Assembly (NCBI RefSeq): GCF_002979775.1
Contig: NZ_PCPR01000020.1
Coordinates: forward strand, 1-64,000
DNA from: Arthrobacter sp. MYb23
GTDB taxonomy: Bacteria > Actinomycetota > Actinomycetes > Actinomycetales > Micrococcaceae
Length of the DNA: 64,000 bases
Direction of reading: 5' to 3'
This document shows, piece after piece, positions 1 through 8,941 of this stretch. Each line of letters opens with the position of its first letter. The first letter of the stretch is position 1. The notes under the pieces are model-generated. The model was not told the DNA's origin, made no database searches, and saw only the letters and a list, made by a program, of their open reading frames with translations. The position numbers were made by a program, and so were the translations under genes.

Positions 1-170
1 GCGGTGGGTTTGGTGCAGCGGGCCGGGGGCAGTCGGAACGGAGCTCTCATAGGACGAAGTGTGTCGCCCGGGACGCGTGCCGCAAGAGCCCAGCGGTAGG
101 GCATCACACTATGGACACTGGCTCCTGATTGTAGTGTCATTGCTTTACAACCAGAGCCCGGGAGGCATGG

Positions 171-2702
171 ATGGTTCATGCGGAGAACGGAACGCTAGCG
201 GGCGTTCTGGAGGGAAAAAAGCAGTACCAGATCCCGTTATACCAGCGTGTCTATTCCTGGGGTAAAAAACAGCTTGAGCAACTCTGGTCCGACATTGTGG
301 AACTTGAGCGCTCAGTTTCATATGATCCCAAATCCTCACACTTCATCGGCTCACTGGTGCTTGCCAGTAGTCCTGACTTCGGAGCGATCGGTGTAAACAA
401 ATTTCTCGTGGTCGACGGCCAGCAACGACTGACAACCTTGACCCTTCTGCTAGCCGCGCTCAGGGATCACCTCGTGGAAACGGGACAGCATGAGAGGGCG
501 CACGGCATTGACGCGCAATATCTCATCAATGTTTTCGATAAGGGCAAGCCGCTGAAGGTCCTGCCGACGCAGGCGGATCGAGCCTCGTACTTGGCTGTGC
601 TGAATAGAGCGCCTCAAGCTGGCGGTGAAGACTCAGTAGGCGAGGCCTATCGATTTTTCCGTGCCAAGATCGCTGCCGCTGACGATCCTGATGACCCACA
701 TGACTTGGAATTACTGGAAGCCGCTGTGGTTGGGGGGTTGGCTCTGGTCGTCGTGACGGCGGAACCTTCAGACAATGCGCACAGAATCTTTGAATCGCTA
801 AATAATACTGGCCTCCGCTTGACGCAAAGTGACCTACTCAAGAATTATCTCTTCATGCGGCTCGGCGAGCGGGCCGAAGCAGTCTACGACAATGTCTGGT
901 TACCGTTGGAACGGAAGCTTGATTCGGACAGTTTGGAGTTGCTCTTTTGGCTTGACCTGGCCCAGCGTGACGAGCGTGCAAAGCAATCGGACACGTACAT
1001 TGGACAGCAAAAACGGCTAGAGGCTCTCGCCTCAATAGAGGAACTTGAAGCTGAAGTAGTCCGTATTGCGGAACTGGGCGATCTGCTGGCGACGATACTT
1101 GATCCCAGCCGAGAATCCCAAGCTGAGCTACGCCGCCGTCTTACAAGGATCCAAGCGTGGGGATCGACCACTGCCTACCCTATAGTGATGCAAATTCTAC
1201 GTCGGAGGGCAACAGGCCTCGCCGGGGACGACGAAGTGGTTCGCGCCTTGACATATCTGGAGTCTTACTTCGTAAGACGTGTCGTTATCGGGCGGGCAAC
1301 TGCGAATCTGAATCGAACGCTCCTTCAAGCGGTCGGTGCTATTAATGAAGCTGTGAGGATCGATCTGGCCTTATGCGAGTTTCTCTCAAGAGGCAGGAAA
1401 TATTTCGCAACCGATCAACAGATTCGCGATGCAGCTGGAACAGTTGCGTTTTATTGGCAAGGTAGAGGCCTTCAGAAAAAGTTGATATTGCAGTGGTTGG
1501 AGGAGGCGTATCGACCCAAGGAAGTCGTGGAACTGGACCCGAGGCATCTGACCATAGAACACGTATTGCCGCAGTCAATGTCCGAGTCTGTTCGGGAGTT
1601 GTTCTCTGAAGGTTTTGATCCCGACACCAACGTCGATTATGAGCATGAGCGAATTGTTCATACCCTCGGCAATCTCACTCTGAGTGGTTACAACAGCGAA
1701 CTCAGCAACAAACCATTCCATGAGAAGTGCGAAATGCTTGCCAAGAGCGGACTAGCAATGAACCGGGAGATCGCCGCCGAAGAATCATGGGGCGTCGAAC
1801 AGATTGAGGCCAGGAGCTCGAAACTTGCCGAGAAGATAATAGAACTTTGGCCCGGACCCGACGAAAGTGTCGCATTCAGCGAGAGTGATCCATCTCAACT
1901 GAGGAGCCAGATTGCGGCCATCCTCGCTGAAATCCCAGCCGGGCGATGGACCTCCTATGGCGACGTGGCCATAGTGGCGGGCACGTGGGCCCAACCGCTG
2001 GCCGCGATCATAACGAAATCCCCGATGGTTAATGCTTGGCGGGTTCTTCAAAGCGGCGGGACCATTTCAGAAGGATTTCGATGGAGCGAACCTGGACGAA
2101 AAGATGACCCTCGCCTCGTTCTTGAAAAGGAGGGCATCAGTTTTGATCCTGAAGGTCGTGCGTCGCCACTGCAGTACATAGATGCAGAGGAACTCGCTGA
2201 GGCGGCTGGGCTAGAAGTCGACCATGAAGTCATAGCAACCAGGCGGAATCGAGCGAGAATTCAGGGAAATGGTGGGGTTAGCGGCTCGCTAGCAATGGCA
2301 AAACTTGCGTTCTTTGAGAAGGTGCGTGAGCTGGGCGTGGCTCGTGCGACAAACGTTGTCTCGTGGCGCAGGCCCAGGGGACACCACGATTACGAGGTGT
2401 CAGTGGGAGATTCGCGAGGACTGATTTCGCTTCAGGTCAATTCCCAAAGAAGTACTGTTACCACTCTTTTCTGGATTTATGATGATAAGGAACTTTACGC
2501 GCGACTACTGTCTAAGCGCAGCGCCATTGAAGCCGAGCTCGGGTTTGCTTTGGAATGGGACCAGAGGCCGGGCCGCAAAGCCTCAAAGCTCGTCGTGTCG
2601 CGCCCCGGGAACTTCTTGGAAGAGAGTGAAGCGCCTGAACTTGCTGAGTGGCTTGTGACCACGGGCGACGCATTTGCGAGGGTTTTGCCTAGATATCTCT
2701 AG
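171..2702 (+). CDS. DUF262/DUF1524 (GmrSD-type) nuclease fused to an alkyltransferase-like domain
   Basis: Predicted cytoplasmic DNA-targeting defence enzyme of the GmrSD class (modification-dependent restriction). Residues ~9-240 are the DUF262 half with QRVYSW (25-30), DGQQRLTTL (82-90) and FESLNNTG (207-214). Residues ~430-555 are the DUF1524 HNH-like half with IEHVLPQS (462-469) and LGNLTL (499-504). Residues ~575-665 resemble the DNA-binding domain of O6-alkylguanine transferases; the alkyl-accepting PCHRV motif reads NAWRV (621-625), so the Cys is replaced by Ala. Residues ~709-843 look like DUF4268. The ATG follows GGGAGG by 5 nt; an ATG 4 nt upstream is out of frame and closes early. 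The codons look less GC-rich than later genes, hinting at transfer. The next gene, 200 nt on, is a PLD-helicase. The first two domain calls are firm; the last two are motif-based. Confidence 0.88.
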   Translation: MVHAENGTLAGVLEGKKQYQIPLYQRVYSWGKKQLEQLWSDIVELERSVSYDPKSSHFIGSLVLASSPDFGAIGVNKFLVVDGQQRLTTLTLLLAALRDHLVETGQHERAHGIDAQYLINVFDKGKPLKVLPTQADRASYLAVLNRAPQAGGEDSVGEAYRFFRAKIAAADDPDDPHDLELLEAAVVGGLALVVVTAEPSDNAHRIFESLNNTGLRLTQSDLLKNYLFMRLGERAEAVYDNVWLPLERKLDSDSLELLFWLDLAQRDERAKQSDTYIGQQKRLEALASIEELEAEVVRIAELGDLLATILDPSRESQAELRRRLTRIQAWGSTTAYPIVMQILRRRATGLAGDDEVVRALTYLESYFVRRVVIGRATANLNRTLLQAVGAINEAVRIDLALCEFLSRGRKYFATDQQIRDAAGTVAFYWQGRGLQKKLILQWLEEAYRPKEVVELDPRHLTIEHVLPQSMSESVRELFSEGFDPDTNVDYEHERIVHTLGNLTLSGYNSELSNKPFHEKCEMLAKSGLAMNREIAAEESWGVEQIEARSSKLAEKIIELWPGPDESVAFSESDPSQLRSQIAAILAEIPAGRWTSYGDVAIVAGTWAQPLAAIITKSPMVNAWRVLQSGGTISEGFRWSEPGRKDDPRLVLEKEGISFDPEGRASPLQYIDAEELAEAAGLEVDHEVIATRRNRARIQGNGGVSGSLAMAKLAFFEKVRELGVARATNVVSWRRPRGHHDYEVSVGDSRGLISLQVNSQRSTVTTLFWIYDDKELYARLLSKRSAIEAELGFALEWDQRPGRKASKLVVSRPGNFLEESEAPELAEWLVTTGDAFARVLPRYL

Positions 2703-2902
2703 AAGCAGTACCGTCCGCAGCGACTTTCCACTACGCGTGCCTCCCAGCCGCAGAAGTGAGACGTGAGTCGGTCAAAAATCAACTCGACCAAGGCAGCTCG
2801 GGCTCGAGACGGAAATTCCTGCTGATGTCATCGGATAGCCGATACGCCAGAAAGTCTCGTGGATCTTTGTCCATTTACGCTCCAACCTAATAGCCTGGCG
2901 CA

Positions 2903-5900
2903 GTGAACACATTTGATGGGGGACTCGGGCGCGCGGCGATGCCTGAGGGATTATATGAACTGCTGCACACCTCGAACATCGAATCCAAGCTCTCGTTGGT
3001 GCCGGAACTCGCCGCAGTAGTCAGCGAAATCGACCAGGCAGACACCCCCGACGTACTTTCCCGTCACATAGCTGAGGTCGTAAAGGATGCACTCACGGCT
3101 GCCAATCCGGAGGATCGTGTGGGCCTGGCCAACCGACTCTTGTCACAGATACAGGCCGATAACCAGGTCACGCCGGGTCCGCGTCAATTGCTCTCTCTGC
3201 ACAAGCCGGATGCCCTTAAACGACGCCGGCTCCGTCGCCCCACCACGAAGCTAAGCGAGTCAGCGCTGCTGACAAACGGCAAGGCCGATCCGAATCTCGC
3301 CGCTGAGCTCCGAACCGAGATTGAATCGGCCAATACCGTTGATCTGCTCTGCGCTTTCGTCCGTTGGACGGGCCTGAGGCTCCTTGAGCCTGCACTTGAA
3401 CAATTGAGCGAGCGCGGTGTGAAGTTCAGGGTCATCACAACCACGTACATGGGCGCCACTGAACGCCGGGCGATCGATGAGCTCGTCCGTCGATACGGTG
3501 CCGAAGTCAAGATCAGCTACGAAACCCAAGCCACTCGCCTTCACGCGAAAGCCTGGCTATTCAGACGCGAAACTAATTTTGACACGGCCTACGTGGGTAG
3601 TTCCAACCTGAGTCAGGCCGCCCTGTTGGACGGGTTGGAATGGAACGTTCGTCTGAGTTCAATCGCGACGCCGGAGTTGCTGAAGAAGTTTGAGGTCACT
3701 TTTGACAGCTATTGGGAGCAGAAGGCTTTCCAGCTCTACGACCCAGACCGTGACGGCGACAAGTTGGATGCGGCACTGGAACGGAACGGCGGGAAGCGAA
3801 CGTCGGCCCCAAGCGGAGTCACAGGACTCGAAGTTGTGCCGTTCTTGCACCAGGAAGAAATGCTCGAGGACCTTGAAGCTGAACGGTCCAAGGGATACAA
3901 CAAGAATCTTCTCGTGGCAGCGACGGGTACCGGCAAGACGGTGATAGCTGCGCTCGACTACAAGCGCCTCTGTGAGGCAGCTGGGAGGCCCCTGTCTCTG
4001 CTATTCGTTGCTCATCGGCAAGAGATCCTGAAGCAATCGATGAGCACGTATCGCAACGTCATGCAGAACGGTGCTTTTGGTGAGCTTTACGTCGGCGACC
4101 ATAAGCCCCAAGACTGGACACACGTCTTCGCCTCTGTACAGTCGCTGGCTTCGCTAGGGGTCCGGACTTTTAAGGCCGACCAATTCGACGTAGTCGTCAT
4201 CGACGAGTTCCATCACGCATTGGCTCCTACTTATCGCCAATTGCTCGACTATCTGGAACCCCAGCAGCTTCTCGGGCTCACTGCAACGCCGGAACGCGGC
4301 GACGGTGGGAACGTCGCTAAGGAGTTCTTCGACGGGCGGACAGCCAGCGAGCTCCGACTCTGGGATGCGCTGGACGCTGATCTCCTGGTGCCTTTTCACT
4401 ACTTCGGTGTCTCCGATGACGTTGATCTAAGCCAGCTCAATTGGAAGCGCAATGGCGGTTATGACCTCGCGGCACTGGACGACGTGTATACCGGCAACGA
4501 TGCTCGAGCGGCAAAGGTGATCCGCGAGCTTCGCGACAAGGTCATCGGCACCGAATACATGCGCGCGATCGGCTTCTGCGTCTCAGTTCGGCATGCTCAC
4601 TACATGGCGAAGGTCTTTAACGACGCCGGCATCGTCTCGGTTGCGGTCGACGGCGGCACCGACGAGAGCGCGCGTGCTGCCGCTTTGAACCAGCTGAAAA
4701 GCCGCGAAATCAACTGCATATTCGCAGTGGACATCTTCAACGAAGGTCTGGACATCCCCGAGGTGGATACCATCCTCATGCTGAGGCCAACGCAGAGCGC
4801 CACGATCTTCCTGCAGCAGCTGGGACGAGGTCTGCGCCGTGCCGACGACAAAGCTGTGCTCACGATCCTGGATTTCATCGGCCAACAGCGTCGTGAGTTT
4901 CGCTTCGATCTGCGCTATCGGGCACTTACAGGCTACGGCCGTAAGCAACTCGAGAAAGCCGTTGAGGACGAATTCCCATATCTTCCGTCCGGGTCACAAA
5001 TCATACTGGACCGCGTGGCGCAGAAGATTGTGCTGGAAAACATCAAAGCCCAGCTGCGATACAACCGGAGTCAATTGACCAACGACATCGCTTCGTACGG
5101 AAAAATCGAGCTGGCCGAGTACTTGAAGGAATCGGGTAACGATGTCAAGGCCATTTACCGCTCGACCAAGGACTCTTGGACCGGCTACCTTCGACAAGCT
5201 CAAATGATAGATGGCTTCTCCGGCCTCGAATCGGTTCTGAAGAACCGGCATCACGACCATTCTGACGTCGAGGAGAGGAAGCTCTTGGGCCGAATGGCCG
5301 CTCTCATCCACGTTGACGATCCCGAACGGGCCGAGGCGTATTCCATGCTTGTCTCCGCAGACGCGCCCCGCTACTCAGAGTTGGGTGCACGGGAGCAGAC
5401 GTTCGCGAGAATGCTCTTCTACACACTTTGGGACGACGGCGGCGGCTTCAAGAAGTACGACGACGGTTTGGATCACCTACGTGCCTACGGGTTCGTGTGC
5501 AGTGAGATCCGGCAAATCGTAAGCCTCGGAGTCGCATCATCGAAGCACGCTGGCAAAGGTCTCGGGGCGGGACTCCAACAAGTTCCGCTGTTATCGCACG
5601 CGACGTATCGCCGGGAGGAAGTTCTCGCGGCGCTTCAGTACGGCTCGCTGGAACTCGGAAAAAACGTAGAGCACCGAGAAGGCGTTGCTTGGTGCCCGGC
5701 GACGGCGACGGACGCATTCTTTGTGACGCTGAACAAAGATGACAAGAAGCACTCCGCGACCACGATGTATAAGGACTATGCCGTAAGCCCGGTGCTGTTC
5801 CACTGGGAGTCGCAGAACGCGACATCGCCGACTAGCCCAACGGGCAAGCGCTATCTGGACCGGCGCGCTCATGGTTCGCGGATCATCCTATTTACACGTG

Positions 5901-6061
5901 ACACCGCAGACGATGAGACCGGCCTTACGGTTCCTTTTACGTGTCTCGGCCAAGTGGACATCGTAAAGTACTCGGGCACGAAACCGATTGCTATTACGTG
6001 GAAGCTGCATCGTCCAATGCCAGCAGATGTATTCGCGACTGCACGGTCTGTGGCCCAGTAG
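2903..6061 (+). CDS. PLD-like nuclease / DEAD-DEAH helicase / DUF3427 protein
   Basis: Large SF2 helicase-nuclease, 1052 aa. A phospholipase-D-type nuclease domain lies at ~125-270, with HAKAWLF (214-220) and GSSN (232-235) forming one HxK...N catalytic half. The SF2 helicase follows: Walker A ATGTGKT (340-346), DEFHHA (434-439) as the DEAH-like box, LTATPER (459-465) as motif III and QQLGRGLRR (638-646) as motif VI. The last ~350 residues match the position of DUF3427 in this known architecture. Such proteins are often found in defence islands; the biochemical role is not settled. Start is GTG at 2903, with an in-frame ATG at 2939 as alternative; neither has a strong ribosome site. It sits 200 nt behind the DUF262 gene on the same strand and shares its lower-GC look, so the two probably arrived together. 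Confidence 0.9.
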   Translation: MNTFDGGLGRAAMPEGLYELLHTSNIESKLSLVPELAAVVSEIDQADTPDVLSRHIAEVVKDALTAANPEDRVGLANRLLSQIQADNQVTPGPRQLLSLHKPDALKRRRLRRPTTKLSESALLTNGKADPNLAAELRTEIESANTVDLLCAFVRWTGLRLLEPALEQLSERGVKFRVITTTYMGATERRAIDELVRRYGAEVKISYETQATRLHAKAWLFRRETNFDTAYVGSSNLSQAALLDGLEWNVRLSSIATPELLKKFEVTFDSYWEQKAFQLYDPDRDGDKLDAALERNGGKRTSAPSGVTGLEVVPFLHQEEMLEDLEAERSKGYNKNLLVAATGTGKTVIAALDYKRLCEAAGRPLSLLFVAHRQEILKQSMSTYRNVMQNGAFGELYVGDHKPQDWTHVFASVQSLASLGVRTFKADQFDVVVIDEFHHALAPTYRQLLDYLEPQQLLGLTATPERGDGGNVAKEFFDGRTASELRLWDALDADLLVPFHYFGVSDDVDLSQLNWKRNGGYDLAALDDVYTGNDARAAKVIRELRDKVIGTEYMRAIGFCVSVRHAHYMAKVFNDAGIVSVAVDGGTDESARAAALNQLKSREINCIFAVDIFNEGLDIPEVDTILMLRPTQSATIFLQQLGRGLRRADDKAVLTILDFIGQQRREFRFDLRYRALTGYGRKQLEKAVEDEFPYLPSGSQIILDRVAQKIVLENIKAQLRYNRSQLTNDIASYGKIELAEYLKESGNDVKAIYRSTKDSWTGYLRQAQMIDGFSGLESVLKNRHHDHSDVEERKLLGRMAALIHVDDPERAEAYSMLVSADAPRYSELGAREQTFARMLFYTLWDDGGGFKKYDDGLDHLRAYGFVCSEIRQIVSLGVASSKHAGKGLGAGLQQVPLLSHATYRREEVLAALQYGSLELGKNVEHREGVAWCPATATDAFFVTLNKDDKKHSATTMYKDYAVSPVLFHWESQNATSPTSPTGKRYLDRRAHGSRIILFTRDTADDETGLTVPFTCLGQVDIVKYSGTKPIAITWKLHRPMPADVFATARSVAQ

Positions 6062-6314
6062 ACCCGGGCTCAATGTGATGTGTCGTTGAGGTAGGGCGGG
6101 GGTCGCATGCCTGGAAGGAAGGCACCTAGACGCTTTCCGGCTGCCCCCATGCATCTCTGCGTCGACTGTGTCCCGTCGTTTTTAGACTTCAGTCAGCCGG
6201 ACATCGGGGTTCGTCTCCGCCCTTTCGCTCGGATTTCGTGGATGGGCAGAGCATTATCGTGGCTCACTAACACGAGGCGTTAGGCTTCTTGGACGACATC
6301 GTAGGGGGACAATT

Positions 6315-6521
6315 TTGACAATGACTACTGCACGTAAGATCCGCGTTTTGAATATTGCAGCTACAGTCCTGCTGCTGACCGTTTTGACTCTGCAGTTCGC
6401 AAAAGTAATCGACGGGTTCTGGACTATGACGCTCCTCGTGCTTATCGGGGCCCCGACGACGGTTGCTTGGGTGACTCTTGAGAGACGGCAGGGCGCGGAA
6501 AAGATGCGTGGCGGCGCCTAG
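6315..6521 (+). CDS. Small two-helix membrane protein, paralogue A
   Basis: A 68-residue protein with a basic N-terminus, two hydrophobic segments (~10-30 and ~34-52) and a charged tail, so probably an integral membrane protein. Function unknown. It is a paralogue of the product at 7922-8128: same length, the same K(V/L)(I/D)(D/N)xFW centre between the helices and a similar ending (W-V-x-x-x-x-R). A G-run (6304-6308) lies six nt before a TTG at 6315; an ATG follows two codons later at 6321. The paralogue has the same G-run/TTG/ATG layout, so the TTG is preferred. Confidence 0.65.
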   Translation: MTMTTARKIRVLNIAATVLLLTVLTLQFAKVIDGFWTMTLLVLIGAPTTVAWVTLERRQGAEKMRGGA

Positions 6522-6540
6522 TCTGCTCGAGGTGCGACGC

Positions 6541-7785
6541 TCAGTCCCCGGCAACCCGTCCTGCTACGTACTCCGCGTCCAGCCCCACTCCGCCGATGAT
6601 TGCCGAGTAGTGCCGGGTGAGCCAGGGCAATCCGACGACGTAAAGACCGGGGGTTTCCGTGACGCCTCGCGAGTGTCGAGGGTAGCCCCACTCATCGACC
6701 AGCGGTAGGTCGACGAAACCGAAGTCGAGCTTGAACCCGGTTGCCCACAAAACGGACGTGATGTTCGCATCGACGAGGTTCAGTTCAGCCTGATCGAGTG
6801 GGTGCCAATTATCTGGCGGCGGGGGAGGCTGCTCCGGCGCGTCGATCCCTGCCGCCGCAATGTACGCATCAATCGCCCTTCCCGAGCGTTGCGCGAAGAT
6901 CGACTCAACTGTGCCAAGACGCTCAGGGAGGTCGTCGCTGAAGGTGAGGTCGCCGTCGTCGATTGTTTCAAGATGGCCGTGCAGGTGAATGCCGCGCCGA
7001 CCGAGCTCGCGGAGGTGAATGGCGTGGCCGCCGTCGATGCCGGACAGCAGGGGATTGGGGGCGAAGCGTGCGGCGGGGGAGGGCAGCGCCTCGGCGGTGA
7101 GGGCGTTGACGCCGTAGTCGGGGCCGTGTTTGCCGGTTTCTAGCATCCAGTAGATGAGGTCCTGGCCGCGGTATCGGCGGGGCGCTTCGGGAACGACGGA
7201 TACGGAGAGGTGGACTTCGCGGCCGGCGGCGTGGAGCTCCTCGGCGATCTGCCCGCCAGACTGGCCCGTGCCGACTATGAGCACCGCCCCCGTCGGGAGC
7301 TGCGACGGATTGCGGTAGTCATGGGTATGCAGTTGGGTTACGCCGGCAGGGAGCTTGGCGGCCAGGGCTGGGATCTTGGGGACTTGGTAGGCTCCCGTTG
7401 CCAGGACGACGTTGCGTGCGCGCAGGTTCCCGAGCGATGTCTCAAGGTTGAATCCACCGCCCGGCGCCGAGGACAACCGGGTGACGTCGACGCCCGTGTG
7501 GACTGGAGCGGCGATCAGCTCGGCGTACCGCCTGAAGAGGTTCACCACAGCGTCCCGGGAGATAAACGCGTCCCGGTCGTCGCCGTCGTACGGCATCCCA
7601 GGGAGGTCCAGCGCAAGGTTTGGGGTGTTCATGTAGAAGCTGTCCCAGCGGTCCTGGAATGCACCGCCAAGCGAGTGGCGCCGATCCAGAATCTGATGCT
7701 CGACGCCGAGTTGCGTGAGCCAGTAGCTCATCGTGAGGCCCGCTTGGCCTGCGCCGATGATGACCGTGTCAGAGGTCGGTCCCAT
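6541..7785 (-). CDS. FAD/NAD(P)-dependent flavin monooxygenase-like oxidoreductase
   Basis: Class B flavoprotein-monooxygenase type, 414 aa. The FAD-binding GAGQAG motif is at 11-16 and a second Rossmann motif GTGQSGGQ lies near residue 170 for NAD(P)H. Between them, WDSFYMNTPNLALDLPG resembles the region seen in YUCCA/CzcO-like flavoproteins. The likely reaction is NADPH-dependent oxidation of a small organic substrate or metal-linked chemistry; substrate unknown. The ATG has no Shine-Dalgarno but TAGAGT lies 6 nt upstream, suggesting a leaderless mRNA. It is flanked on both sides by paralogous small membrane proteins read on the opposite strand. Confidence 0.85.
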   Translation of the reverse strand: MGPTSDTVIIGAGQAGLTMSYWLTQLGVEHQILDRRHSLGGAFQDRWDSFYMNTPNLALDLPGMPYDGDDRDAFISRDAVVNLFRRYAELIAAPVHTGVDVTRLSSAPGGGFNLETSLGNLRARNVVLATGAYQVPKIPALAAKLPAGVTQLHTHDYRNPSQLPTGAVLIVGTGQSGGQIAEELHAAGREVHLSVSVVPEAPRRYRGQDLIYWMLETGKHGPDYGVNALTAEALPSPAARFAPNPLLSGIDGGHAIHLRELGRRGIHLHGHLETIDDGDLTFSDDLPERLGTVESIFAQRSGRAIDAYIAAAGIDAPEQPPPPPDNWHPLDQAELNLVDANITSVLWATGFKLDFGFVDLPLVDEWGYPRHSRGVTETPGLYVVGLPWLTRHYSAIIGGVGLDAEYVAGRVAGD

Positions 7786-7791
7786 GGGTGA

Positions 7792-7797
7792 ACTCTA
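7792..7797 (-). promoter_or_regulatory. Leaderless -10 box of the flavoprotein gene
   Basis: On the minus strand TAGAGT is followed by six nt and the ATG at 7785. There is no ribosome site. The same arrangement (TAGAGT, six nt, ATG) precedes the lipoprotein gene starting at 38823. Confidence 0.45.
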
Positions 7798-7921
7798 CGC
7801 TTGGGGCAAGCGTTTGGGCATGGGTGAAGGTGGGTCCTGCAAGTGGTCCTGCGCCTCGAACAGGCCGCCAATTCGGTGTCGATTGACGTAGGCTTTCGGG
7901 AACAGAATCTGGGGGGATGAT

Positions 7922-8128
7922 TTGCGCATGTCGACAGCAAGCTTGATTCGGGCACTTGATACCGCAACGTGGGTGGTGGCCGTTCTTAGCCTGGTACTGC
8001 TATTCAGCGGCAAACTGGACAACTTCTGGGCAACAGCGTGCCTTATTGCGACCGCTGCTCCCGCAATTGCCAGCTGGGTCATCAAGGACAGGAACCAAAG
8101 CGCAACCAAAGGTGACGAGCCGCAGTAG
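7922..8128 (+). CDS. Small two-helix membrane protein, paralogue B
   Basis: A 68-residue putative membrane protein with hydrophobic stretches at ~16-30 and ~35-54, a KLDNFW turn between them and a hydrophilic C-terminus. It is a diverged paralogue of the product at 6315-6521 and has the same length. A G-run at 7911-7916 lies five nt before TTG at 7922, with ATG two codons later at 7928, exactly the layout of the other copy. No known family was recognised. The copies bracket the flavoprotein gene, suggesting duplication around it or a shared function. Confidence 0.65.
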   Translation: MRMSTASLIRALDTATWVVAVLSLVLLFSGKLDNFWATACLIATAAPAIASWVIKDRNQSATKGDEPQ

Positions 8129-8287
8129 CGCCCAAGTACTCCTCAGTGCCGGTGCCCTGAACGCCTGATATTTCCCTCTCTGGAACAAATCCGATGGATA
8201 AATGTTCCCCAGCACTAGCCATCTGCTCAAATCTCTGTAGACTAGTTGGTGTTGTTGTGTTTGGCATTTGGTAGTTCAGGCAGTCCC

Positions 8288-8307
8288 CACGATCCTTCCG
8301 GATCGTG
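8288..8307 (+). promoter_or_regulatory. Hairpin in the cspA 5' leader
   Basis: CACGATCC and GGATCGTG form a perfect 8-bp stem around a TTCC loop, about 85 nt before the cspA start. Long structured leaders that respond to temperature are usual for cold-shock mRNAs; this role is inferred here. Confidence 0.5.
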
Positions 8308-8392
8308 ACTTTCTGAAGTAACTGTGGAGAACACCCCACACCCGGAGACCCGAAAGTCGGGACAATCTCCACCTTCAGTAAGGACTGAAAAA

Positions 8393-8596
8393 ATGGCTAC
8401 AGGTACCGTAAAATGGTTCAACTCCGAAAAGGGCTTCGGCTTCATCTCTCCTGAAGATGGCAGCCAGGACGTTTTCGCTCACTACTCTGCTATCAACTCC
8501 TCGGGCTACCGCTCCCTCGAAGAGAACCAGAAGGTTTCCTTCGACGTCGAGCAGGGCCCCAAGGGTCCCCAGGCAGTAAACATCCAGGCTGTCTAG
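8393..8596 (+). CDS. cspA: Cold shock protein (CspA family)
   Basis: A 67-residue single cold-shock domain, the usual size for the family. It binds single-stranded RNA/DNA and acts as an RNA chaperone. RNP1 is KGFGFI and RNP2-like is DVFAHY; the start [10 protein letters not shown] is the standard actinobacterial form. An in-frame frame extends 23 codons upstream but carries no family homology, so the ATG at 8393 is chosen. It has a long leader with a hairpin and is closed by a strong intrinsic terminator, so it is probably monocistronic. Confidence 0.97.
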   Translation: MATGTVKWFNSEKGFGFISPEDGSQDVFAHYSAINSSGYRSLEENQKVSFDVEQGPKGPQAVNIQAV

Positions 8597-8612
8597 TCTT
8601 CGGATAACTTAG

Positions 8613-8647
8613 AAGCAGGGCCGGTCACTGACCGGCCCTGCTTTTTT
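8613..8647 (+). terminator. Intrinsic terminator of cspA
   Basis: AAGCAGGGCCGGT pairs perfectly with ACCGGCCCTGCTT over a 5-nt loop, followed by a T-run (8642-8647). It begins 16 nt after the cspA stop. Confidence 0.93.
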
Positions 8648-8666
8648 GTCTGCCTAAGCATAGAAA

Positions 8667-8702
8667 ATATGTTCTATCACCAGCTGTGACTATAGAACAT
8701 AT
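8667..8702. promoter_or_regulatory. Perfect 11-bp inverted repeat upstream of the LuxR gene
   Basis: ATATGTTCTAT (8667-8677) and ATAGAACATAT (8692-8702) are exact reverse complements separated by 14 nt, in unusually AT-rich sequence for this genome. With no T-run it reads as an operator rather than a terminator. The cognate protein is unknown. Confidence 0.5.
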
Positions 8703-8711
8703 ATCCACATA

Positions 8712-8734
8712 GGAAATTACACCCATGTAATTCC
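8712..8734. promoter_or_regulatory. Second inverted repeat upstream of the LuxR gene
   Basis: AATTACA and TGTAATT are separated by CCCA and extended by GGA/CC with a one-base bulge. It starts 10 nt after the first inverted repeat, so the two may form one regulatory block in the 345-bp gap between cspA and the LuxR gene. Confidence 0.4.
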
Positions 8735-8822
8735 CTCCCAGCACTCCGTAGCGTGGAACTTAATCCACCCGCCGAGCTGAGGAAGCACCCCAATGGATCC
8801 GGTAACTTCTAAACGTCATTGC

Positions 8823-8913
8823 CACCTAGACGAGTCCTCCGAGCACCTAATTTGGCCCAAATCACCACCTAGAGTGCCCCCAAACTGTCTGTGCAAGGCC
8901 GTTTTGCCACCTA
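8823..8913 (+). promoter_or_regulatory. Phased CACCTA array 1 and promoter of the STAND/LuxR gene
   Basis: CACCTA occurs at 8823, 8844, 8866 and 8908: steps of 21, 22 and 42 bp, i.e. integral double helical turns with one position skipped. The flanks are also similar (mostly CCACCTAG). The last box occupies the -35 position: 17 bp later comes TAGCCT (8931-8936), then 5 nt and the GTG at 8942. The same layout recurs on the minus strand at 13129-13038. Inference: operator array for the adjacent regulator, acting on its own leaderless promoter. Confidence 0.65.
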
Positions 8914-8941
8914 GTCCCGTTTTCAAGATCTAGCCTCCGAA

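Noticed and set aside
6122-6129. Single GCACCTAG, like the phased boxes
   Set aside because: No partner at 21-22 bp and no TAnnnT box 17-18 bp away, so probably chance.
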